Source: JBFFSQ01 sp041572275
Lineage (GTDB): Bacteria > Pseudomonadota > Gammaproteobacteria > SZUA-229
NCBI GenBank assembly: GCA_041572275.1
Contig: JBFFSQ010000202.1
Span: forward strand, 1 to 5,344
Direction of reading: 5' to 3'
DNA length: 5,344 bases
Part shown: piece by piece, positions 1 through 5,344 of the stretch
How the letters are laid out: every line of letters begins with the position of its first letter
How positions within the stretch are numbered: the first letter of the stretch is position 1
Made by a program: the position numbers and the translations under genes
Notes under the pieces: model-generated
The model's input: only the letters and a program-made list of their open reading frames with translations
Told to the model about the DNA's origin: nothing
The model's database searches: none

Positions 1-16
1 GATGGAGGATGAATAA
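1..16 (+). other. possible 3' end of an upstream gene
   Basis: Frame 2 of these bases reads Met-Glu-Asp-Glu-stop, with TAA at 14-16 directly before the hypA ATG. Frame 1 reads Asp-Gly-Gly-stop, with TGA at 10-12. Either could be the tail of an upstream operon member, since the other genes here are spaced just as tightly. Four or fewer codons cannot identify a gene, and the stops could equally be chance. Confidence 0.25.
4..8 (+). promoter_or_regulatory. Shine-Dalgarno of hypA
   Basis: GGAGG ends 8 nt before the ATG at 17, a near-perfect match to the anti-Shine-Dalgarno. It supports the hypA start together with the in-frame TAA at 14-16. Confidence 0.85.
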
Positions 17-382
17 ATGCACGAATTAAGCATTTGTCAGTCCATTATTCAGCAGGCCGTGGATATCGCCGATCAAAATCATGCTGTTGCTATCGCTCAA
101 ATCAATCTTGCCATCGGTCCACTGGCTGGCGTTGAAATCCCATTGTTACAACAGGCTTTTCCGCTGGCAGCCGCAGGCACGCTGGCCGAAAATGCTCAGT
201 TAAATGCAGAAGCCCTACCCATCCGGGTTCGTTGTCTTAGTTGTTTTAAAGAATCAGAAGCATTACCAAACCGTCTGGTATGTGGACATTGCCAGGACTG
301 GCATACCCAACTGGTCAGTGGTGATGAAATGCTCATCAAAAGCATCGAGCTCGATACTGAAGAGGACGTGAATTATGTGTGA
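17..382 (+). CDS. hypA: hydrogenase nickel-incorporation protein HypA
   Basis: Cytoplasmic nickel metallochaperone that works with HypB to deliver Ni(II) to the [NiFe]-hydrogenase large-subunit precursor. At 121 residues it is normal length for the family. It opens with MHE, whose His2 and amino terminus form the nickel site in characterised HypA proteins. The family core LAIGPLAGVE (31-40) and the GT-LAE-A-L stretch (54-62) follow. The structural zinc site is two CxxC pairs, Cys73/Cys76 and Cys89/Cys92, followed by the usual GDEMLIKSIEL ending (102-112). The start is fixed by an in-frame TAA immediately upstream and a GGAGG ribosome-binding site. The 3' end overlaps hypB by 8 nt, so translation of the two nickel-insertion partners is probably coupled. 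The paralogue HybF is an alternative name for the same fold, but the adjacent hypB, hypD, hypF and hypE favour HypA. Confidence 0.96.
   Translation: MHELSICQSIIQQAVDIADQNHAVAIAQINLAIGPLAGVEIPLLQQAFPLAAAGTLAENAQLNAEALPIRVRCLSCFKESEALPNRLVCGHCQDWHTQLVSGDEMLIKSIELDTEEDVNYV
361..366 (+). promoter_or_regulatory. Shine-Dalgarno of hypB inside hypA
   Basis: AGAGGA lies within the last codons of hypA, 8 nt before the hypB ATG at 375. An in-frame TGA at 369-371 excludes any longer HypB, so this start is secure. Confidence 0.75.
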
Positions 383-1187
383 CACCTGTGGCTGTAATAT
401 CACTTCTGGCAATCAGCACCTGGTCACCGAAGGTGGCAAACTGGAAAAAACAGACAACGGCAAAGTGGTTGTCGACGTCATGCATAGCCTGTTACATGAA
501 AATGACCACCAGGCTGAACATAACCGTGAACACTTTAATAATCGCGGCATTCTTGCAATCAATTTAATGTCGTCACCAGGCTCAGGCAAAACCGCACTCC
601 TTGAAGCCACCATTGATGCTTTAAAAAACACTTACAATATGGCGGTCATTGAAGGCGATCTGGAAACAGAAAACGATGCTGAACGTATTCGTTCCAAAGG
701 TATTCCCGCGGTACAGATTGCCACTGGCACCGCCTGTCATCTCGATGCCCATATGCTTCATGATGCTTTACATAAACTTGAACTCAATGACATCGACATC
801 GTATTTATTGAAAATGTCGGCAACCTGGTGTGTCCCGCCAGTTTTGATCTTGGTCACCATTTAAATGTGACTCTGCTGTCCAGTACAGAAGGTGACGATA
901 AACCCGCCAAGTATCCAGTGATGTTCAAATCTTCTGATCTATTACTGATTACAAAATCTGACCTGTTACCGGTACTGGATGATTTCGACACCCAACGTGC
1001 TGAACACTGTTTCCGCCAACTGGCTAATACCAGTCCTATATTCACTTTATCTGCGCGCAAAGACCAGTACATGCAACAATGGTTCGACTGGCTGGAACAA
1101 CAGCTGAAACATCATCGTCTGCACCATGCCAAACAACCGCATCACCATGAACATCACCATCATCATGCACATAGTCACAGTACATAA
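375..1187 (+). CDS. hypB: hydrogenase nickel-incorporation GTPase HypB with C-terminal His-rich tail
   Basis: SIMIBI-class GTPase that, with HypA, loads nickel into hydrogenase precursors in the cytoplasm. It has 270 residues. The N-terminus MCDTCGC carries Cys2, Cys5 and Cys7, the high-affinity nickel motif known from E. coli HypB. The Walker A loop SSPGSGKT is at 66-73. IEGDLETENDAERI (92-105) is the family's switch region. The GTPase-domain metal site known from the family is visible as Cys121-His122 (in TACHLDA) and Cys153 (in NLVCPA). TEGDDKP is at 171-177. The guanine-specificity motif is TKSD (193-196), a variant of NKxD. Unusually, residues 246-270 form a tail with 14 histidines in 25 positions. 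Most His-rich HypB proteins carry this stretch near the N-terminus, where it binds or stores nickel; a similar role here is inferred. The region after the Cys motif also has His41, 45, 49 and 53 at four-residue spacing. The only possible start between the upstream in-frame TGA (369-371) and the conserved motif is this ATG. Confidence 0.97.
   Translation: MCDTCGCNITSGNQHLVTEGGKLEKTDNGKVVVDVMHSLLHENDHQAEHNREHFNNRGILAINLMSSPGSGKTALLEATIDALKNTYNMAVIEGDLETENDAERIRSKGIPAVQIATGTACHLDAHMLHDALHKLELNDIDIVFIENVGNLVCPASFDLGHHLNVTLLSSTEGDDKPAKYPVMFKSSDLLLITKSDLLPVLDDFDTQRAEHCFRQLANTSPIFTLSARKDQYMQQWFDWLEQQLKHHRLHHAKQPHHHEHHHHHAHSHST
1110..1178 (+). repeat. CAT/CAC-rich low-complexity tract encoding the HypB His tail
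   Basis: The tract mixes CAT and CAC codons, encoding clusters of 2, 2, 3 and 5 consecutive histidines plus two single ones (residues 246-268). Because the two His codons are mixed and the tract is interrupted by other residues, it is not a perfect trinucleotide microsatellite. It could still change length by slippage. Confidence 0.7.
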
Positions 1188-1188
1188 C

Positions 1189-1193
1189 AGGAG
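1189..1193 (+). promoter_or_regulatory. Shine-Dalgarno of hypD (GTG start)
   Basis: AGGAG ends 6 nt before a GTG at 1200. It decides the non-ATG start. The TAA of hypB (1185-1187) is in the same frame, and no ATG, GTG or TTG lies between it and 1200. Confidence 0.85.
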
Positions 1194-1199
1194 ACACCT

Positions 1200-2306
1200 G
1201 TGACCACCACCGCCAGGCAATGGCTGGAACGGATTCATCAACTCGACCTGCCAGACAAAATAAAACTGATGAATGTCTGTGGTGGTCATGAGCGTTCCAT
1301 CAGCCATGCAGGTTTGCGTACATTGTTACCCAAAAATGTCGAACTGATACCAGGCCCAGGTTGCCCGGTGTGTGTATGTCCAGAAGAAGATGTATTCCAG
1401 GCCATCCAGCTAGCACTTAATGAACACATTACGCTGGTTGCCTTTGGCGATATGTTGCGTGTGCCAGTGAATGTAGCCAAAGCACAGGCACGCTCCCTGG
1501 TAGAAGCCCAGGCACTTGGCGCTGACATCCGTCCAATAGCCTCACCACTGGAAGCCGTGGCCATAGCCAATCAACAACCCGATAAAGACGTAGTATTTTT
1601 TGCCGCCGGTTTTGAAACCACCATCGCTCCTGTGGCAGGCATGATGGCACAGGGTATTCCTGATAATTTATTTATTCTTTTATCCGGCCGTTTAACCTGG
1701 CCTGCGGTTGCCCTGTTACTGCAATCAGAACAACCCGGATTTGATGCATTGGTTGCACCGGGTCATGTTGCCACCGTGATGGGACCAGAAGACTGGCAAT
1801 TTGTGATTGATAAACATCATCTGCCAACAGCCATTGCGGGCTTCACACCTGAAACTTTATTGGCGGCTACCTATTCCGTATTGCGACAACATCTGGAGAA
1901 CAAGTTGTTTCTTGATAACTGCTATCCATCCGTCGTCCATCCAGGAGGTAATCCAACGGCAAAAGCACAGTTACAACAAACAATGGACATCACTGATGCT
2001 AACTGGCGTGGCATTGGAATTATCAAAAATTCAGGCTTTGAACTGAACGCTCAGTATCAGCAACACAATGCACGCTTACAGTATCCCAACTACGACGATG
2101 ATGCTCGAAAACGCGCAGGTCAAATGCCACCGGGTTGTGATTGTGCGCGTGTGGTACTGGGCAAAATTTATCCCAACCAGTGCAAACTGTTTGGCACTGG
2201 CTGTACACCCAGACATCCAGTTGGGCCCTGTATGGTTTCAGATGAAGGCGCCTGTCGAATCTGGTGGGCGAATGGTATCCGTGATCAATCAACACAGGTT
2301 GCCTGA
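1200..2306 (+). CDS. hypD: hydrogenase maturation Fe-S protein HypD (divergent motif set)
   Basis: Scaffold on which, with HypC, the Fe(CN)2CO unit of [NiFe]-hydrogenase is assembled; HypD holds a [4Fe-4S] cluster and redox-active cysteines. It has 368 residues, normal for the family. Motif 1 is CGGHERS (27-33). Motif 2 is GPGCPVC (52-58), with Cys55 and Cys58 as the expected thiol pair, followed by an additional Cys60 in VCPEED. GFETT is at 137-141 and APGHVATVMG at 186-195. The C-terminal cluster region PPGCDCARVVLG...CKLFGTGCTP supplies Cys313, Cys315, Cys328 and Cys335. It is followed by PCMVSDEGAC (343-352). Motif 1 and its surroundings differ from the E. coli type (CGGHTHAI), and the middle has NCYPSVVHPGGNP (240-252). 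The protein therefore appears to belong to a different HypD branch, while all cysteines expected to be essential are present. Start is GTG with a good ribosome-binding site. No hypC precedes it, although hypC normally accompanies hypD. Confidence 0.96.
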   Translation: MTTTARQWLERIHQLDLPDKIKLMNVCGGHERSISHAGLRTLLPKNVELIPGPGCPVCVCPEEDVFQAIQLALNEHITLVAFGDMLRVPVNVAKAQARSLVEAQALGADIRPIASPLEAVAIANQQPDKDVVFFAAGFETTIAPVAGMMAQGIPDNLFILLSGRLTWPAVALLLQSEQPGFDALVAPGHVATVMGPEDWQFVIDKHHLPTAIAGFTPETLLAATYSVLRQHLENKLFLDNCYPSVVHPGGNPTAKAQLQQTMDITDANWRGIGIIKNSGFELNAQYQQHNARLQYPNYDDDARKRAGQMPPGCDCARVVLGKIYPNQCKLFGTGCTPRHPVGPCMVSDEGACRIWWANGIRDQSTQVA

Positions 2307-2317
2307 ATACTAATTAC

Positions 2318-4579
2318 ATGCATAGCAAACACCTTATTGTCAGTGGCAAAGTGCAGGGCATTGGCTTTCGTCCATTTATTTTCCGACTCGCTCACGAGCA
2401 CAAGCTAAACGGCTGGGTTAAAAACGTCAGTGGTCAGGTTGAGATTCTAGTGCAGGGCAGCTCAGAGCAACTGACTCAGTTTGAATCAGATATCATTAAC
2501 CAGCATCCGCCATTGGCTACACCACAAATTACGCAAACAACTTCGTGTGATGTAGGCATTTTTTCTCAATTTGAAATCTTAACAAGTACTGCCGACTATC
2601 CAGCCGACATTCATATTCCCGCAGATTATTTTACCTGTGACGAGTGCCTGCAAGAATTAATGAATCCCACCGATCGTCGCTTCCGCTATCCATTTATTAA
2701 CTGCACCAATTGCGGCCCGCGCTACACACTTATTAAACAACTGCCCTACGATCGCCCCAATACCACTATGACCGCATTTCCGTTATGCGATGCCTGTCGT
2801 CAGGAGTACAACAGCCCGTATGATCGACGTTTTCATGCACAACCCCTGGCCTGTGAAGTCTGTGGCCCACAACTGTCTTTCAAATCAGCGACCACTAACT
2901 TGCAGGGTAATGAAGCCAGTCTTCAAGCATGTATTCATGCGTTAAAACAAGGTCACATAGTGGCGGTAAAGGGCATTGGTGGTTATCACCTGATGTGTGA
3001 TGCCTGTAACTTCGATGCTGTACAACGTTTACGTCAACGTAAACAACGACCGGACAAACCTTTCGCGGTGCTATTCCCCTGGCGAGGTGATCAGGGTACG
3101 GACAGTGTAGTGCAGTATCTTCAGCCCAGCGAGACTGAACTGAAGACATTGAGGCATGCCTCCCGTGCCATCGTACTGATGCCATGCAAAACCGACACCG
3201 ATTTAGCTACAAACATCCAGCCAGGACTTCATGAGGTTGGGGCCATGTTGCCCTACAGTCCCTTACATCATTTAATTAGTTATGATTTTGATGGGCCGTT
3301 GATTGCTACCTCTGCCAACTTCAGTGGTGAACCGGTCATTACCGATAACCAGGAAGCTGAAACACGACTAGCAAATATCGTCGATGCTTTTTTACATCAT
3401 AATCGCACGATAGTACGACCGGCAGATGACACTGTCATTCGTATTATCAATGACCAGCCTCACTACCTACGACTTGGCCGCGGCGCTGCACCGCTGGAAT
3501 TAACCCTGCCGTTCAAATTGGATCAGCCCACACTGGCCGTAGGTGGCCACATGAAAAATACCATCGCCCTGGCCTGGGATGATCGTTGTGTTATTTCACC
3601 TCACATTGGTGATCTTTCTTCTGCACGTAGCATGGCGGTATTCGAACAGGTTATAAACGATTTACAAACACTATATGAAGTGTCACCACAACATATCATT
3701 TGCGATAGTCACCCGGAGTATGCCAGTCATCGTTGGGCACGTCAGTATTGTGATAAGCACGACAAACTATTCAGCTCTGTATTTCATCACCATGCTCACG
3801 CTAGTACCTTATGTGGTGAATATCCCGATCAACAACGCTGGCTGGTTTTTACCTGGGACGGAACCGGTTATGGCACAGATAACACCATCTGGGGCGGTGA
3901 GGCATTTCTCGGTCATGCAGGATCATGGCAGCGTGTAATGTCGTTCAAACCCCTGTCAATACTCGGCGGTGATAAAGCCTCGTTACAACCCTGGCGTAGC
4001 GCTGCTGCCATGTGCTGGGACCAGCACATCAACTGGTCGGTCGATGACATCGATAGTGACTTCGCCTATCAGGCCTGGCAAAAAAAACAGGGCTGTTTTC
4101 AAAGCTCTGCCGTCGGACGCCTGTTTGATGCCGCGGCTTCATTGGTTCTAGATATACATCACTGTAGCTTCGATGGACAGGCACCGATGAGGCTAGAACA
4201 GATTGCCGACACACTCACCCACAGCGCCATTGAGCTGCCGATTACAAAACTAGACAAACATTTACACCAGGTTGACTGGTCACCTTTACTACGCGTTTTG
4301 TTAAACAAACAACTTAGCGAAACTGAACGCAGTTCAGCCTTTCATAGTAGTATGGCTATGTCACTGGTTAATCAGGCTTTACAGATACGTAAACAACAGG
4401 GAGACTTTTGTGTAGGTTTATCCGGTGGCGTTTTTCAGAACAAAAAATTAACCGAATATGTAGTACGCCAATTAAAGCAACATGATTTTCGAGTTTATAC
4501 AACTAACACAATACCCTGTAACGATGCTGGGATCAGTTATGGGCAGATTATTGAATCATATAGTAGCAAGCAATTATGA
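2318..4579 (+). CDS. hypF: carbamoyltransferase HypF (hydrogenase maturation)
   Basis: Cytoplasmic enzyme that hydrolyses carbamoyl phosphate, makes carbamoyl-adenylate and carbamoylates the C-terminal cysteine of HypE, the source of the cyanide ligands. It has 753 residues, full length for HypF. Domain 1 (about 5-90) is acylphosphatase-like: VQGIGFRPF (12-20) with Arg18, and Asn36 in GWVKN, with the same 18-residue spacing as the catalytic Arg/Asn pair of acylphosphatases. Domain 2 has two zinc-finger-like units: Cys107/110/129/132 and Cys157/160/179/182. Domain 3 (about 200-390) is YrdC/Sua5-like, with KGIGGYHLMCDA (218-229), RPDKPFAVLF (244-253) and TSANFSGEP (331-339). Domain 4 (about 400-750) is Kae1-like, with HHHAH (490-494), DGTGYG (514-519), GRLFDA (600-605), GGVFQN (703-708) and NDAGI (735-739; commonly NDGGI). 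ATG 2318 is the only ATG, GTG or TTG after the in-frame TGA at 2282-2284. No convincing Shine-Dalgarno precedes it (nearest CAGG is 19 nt away), so coupling to hypD translation is likely. Confidence 0.97.
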   Translation: MHSKHLIVSGKVQGIGFRPFIFRLAHEHKLNGWVKNVSGQVEILVQGSSEQLTQFESDIINQHPPLATPQITQTTSCDVGIFSQFEILTSTADYPADIHIPADYFTCDECLQELMNPTDRRFRYPFINCTNCGPRYTLIKQLPYDRPNTTMTAFPLCDACRQEYNSPYDRRFHAQPLACEVCGPQLSFKSATTNLQGNEASLQACIHALKQGHIVAVKGIGGYHLMCDACNFDAVQRLRQRKQRPDKPFAVLFPWRGDQGTDSVVQYLQPSETELKTLRHASRAIVLMPCKTDTDLATNIQPGLHEVGAMLPYSPLHHLISYDFDGPLIATSANFSGEPVITDNQEAETRLANIVDAFLHHNRTIVRPADDTVIRIINDQPHYLRLGRGAAPLELTLPFKLDQPTLAVGGHMKNTIALAWDDRCVISPHIGDLSSARSMAVFEQVINDLQTLYEVSPQHIICDSHPEYASHRWARQYCDKHDKLFSSVFHHHAHASTLCGEYPDQQRWLVFTWDGTGYGTDNTIWGGEAFLGHAGSWQRVMSFKPLSILGGDKASLQPWRSAAAMCWDQHINWSVDDIDSDFAYQAWQKKQGCFQSSAVGRLFDAAASLVLDIHHCSFDGQAPMRLEQIADTLTHSAIELPITKLDKHLHQVDWSPLLRVLLNKQLSETERSSAFHSSMAMSLVNQALQIRKQQGDFCVGLSGGVFQNKKLTEYVVRQLKQHDFRVYTTNTIPCNDAGISYGQIIESYSSKQL

Positions 4580-5344
4580 CGACAAAAAACAATAAGCCGA
4601 GTCATGAGCAACTGATTACTCTCGCCCATGGTAATGGTGGTCGCTTTATGCGCGAGTTGATCAATGATCTGTTTAAAAAACATCTCGACAATCCATGTCT
4701 CAATACCCATGTCGATGCCACGCACATTGAACTGGATCAGGGTGACGTGTTGTTTACCACCGATGGCTTTACCGTCAAACCCATTGAATTTCCCGGTGGC
4801 AGCATTGGCTCACTCGCTATTCACGGTACCGTTAATGATTTAGCTGTGTCGGGTGCTACACCAAAATATTTAAGTCTCAATGCATTCATTGAAGAAGGCA
4901 TGAGCTTTTCACAGCTGGATCGCATCCTGCAAGATATGGCATCTGCAGCCAGAGCCAGTAATGTGTATATCGTCACCGGTGATACCAAAGTGGTACCCAA
5001 AAATGAAGGCAGTGGCATTTATTTTGCCACCAGTGGCATAGGGCTTAAACCCAAACATGTGTCACTCAGCATGGCCAATATACAGCTCGGCGACAAAGTA
5101 CTTATTAACGGTAGTGTCGGTGATCATGGTACGGCTGTCATGCTGGCACGTGAACAATTTGGCCTGAAAGGAAATCTGATATCTGACTCTGCCAATGTCT
5201 ATCCCTTCACCCGTGCCTTGCTCGATTTACCTGGCCTGCGTTTCATGCGTGATCCGACTCGCGGCGGCATGGCTACCGTATGTACCGAAATCACACAGGC
5301 GACTGACCACGGTGTGTATTTATATGAAAACAAAATACCATTGA
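4576..5344 (+). CDS. hypE: HypE, carbamoyl dehydratase (3' end outside window)
   Basis: ATP-dependent enzyme of the PurM/AIR synthetase-like superfamily. It dehydrates the carbamoyl group received from HypF on its C-terminal cysteine to a thiocyanate, then passes cyanide to the HypC-HypD complex. The first 256 codons are present. Visible motifs are LAHGNGG (16-22), TTDGF (61-65), FPGGSIG-LAIHGTVNDLAVSGA (72-94), VTGDTKVV (133-140), GDHG (182-185) and RDPTRGG (225-231). All match the E. coli HypE layout. Since HypE is usually about 330-350 residues, roughly the last quarter is missing, including the PR-[IV]-C end that carries the acceptor cysteine; that residue cannot be checked here. The ATG overlaps the hypF stop in ATGA. 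An in-frame TAG at 4564-4566 leaves no other ATG, GTG or TTG start. No strong Shine-Dalgarno is present, so reinitiation after hypF is probable. Confidence 0.96.
   Translation, partial: MTTKNNKPSHEQLITLAHGNGGRFMRELINDLFKKHLDNPCLNTHVDATHIELDQGDVLFTTDGFTVKPIEFPGGSIGSLAIHGTVNDLAVSGATPKYLSLNAFIEEGMSFSQLDRILQDMASAARASNVYIVTGDTKVVPKNEGSGIYFATSGIGLKPKHVSLSMANIQLGDKVLINGSVGDHGTAVMLAREQFGLKGNLISDSANVYPFTRALLDLPGLRFMRDPTRGGMATVCTEITQATDHGVYLYENKIPL

Noticed and set aside
1200..2306. HypD as a non-hydrogenase homologue because of the CGGHERS motif
   Set aside because: The C-terminal cluster motifs, the GPGCPVC motif, the normal length and the flanking hypA, hypB, hypF and hypE all place it in hydrogenase maturation.
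2895..3185. Antisense open frame of 96 codons inside hypF, and similar ones at 2023-2295 and 1286-1570
   Set aside because: They lie wholly or largely opposite strongly conserved HypF or HypD sequence. They have no plausible protein features and no ribosome-binding site that I could recognise.
4035..4058. Short palindromic look around tcgatgacatcga in hypF
   Set aside because: It is only a few base pairs long, lies inside coding sequence, and is consistent with chance use of GAT/GAC and ATC codons.
4080..4087. Run of eight A in hypF forming an in-phase A AAA AAA slippery heptamer
   Set aside because: A -1 shift here would end after about 14 codons and remove the end of the Kae1-like domain, which the intact frame encodes with conserved motifs. 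I saw no obvious downstream stem, so chance is the simpler reading.
4644..4690. TTTAAAAAAC near the start of hypE as a possible frameshift site
   Set aside because: The codon phase (TTT AAA AAA CAT) does not match the X XXY YYZ arrangement, and the conserved HypE frame continues unbroken.

Overview
The window is one strand-consistent, tightly packed hyp operon encoding the pleiotropic maturation machinery for the NiFe(CN)2CO centre of [NiFe]-hydrogenases. The order is hypA - hypB - hypD - hypF - hypE, and hypE is cut by the right-hand edge. No RNA gene, mobile element, CRISPR array, promoter or terminator could be supported. No gap between genes exceeds 12 bases. Base composition looks close to balanced and protein style is proteobacterial. 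A gammaproteobacterium is the best guess, but the sequence carries no marker that fixes the taxon.

Layout: bases 1-16 hold the hypA ribosome-binding site and possibly the last codons of an upstream gene. hypA (17-382) overlaps hypB (375-1187) by 8 nt. A 12-nt gap with a strong Shine-Dalgarno precedes the GTG start of hypD (1200-2306). An 11-nt gap without a convincing Shine-Dalgarno precedes hypF (2318-4579). hypF overlaps hypE (4576 onward) by 4 nt (ATGA). In-frame stops just upstream of each start fix all five starts to within a few codons.

How they work together (established pathway): HypF activates carbamoyl phosphate and passes the carbamoyl group to the C-terminal cysteine of HypE. HypE dehydrates it to a thiocyanate. 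The cyanide is then handed to iron held on a HypC-HypD complex. HypC carries the Fe(CN)2CO unit to the hydrogenase large-subunit precursor. HypA and the GTPase HypB then insert nickel.

This is a recognisable housekeeping-type accessory operon, not a new system. Three points merit a second look. There is no hypC between hypB and hypD or anywhere else in the window. HypB has a strongly histidine-rich tail at its C-terminus (14 His in the last 25 residues) instead of the usual His stretch near the N-terminus. HypD departs from the E. coli-type motifs (CGGHERS in place of CGGHTHA, and CPVCVCPEED with an extra cysteine).
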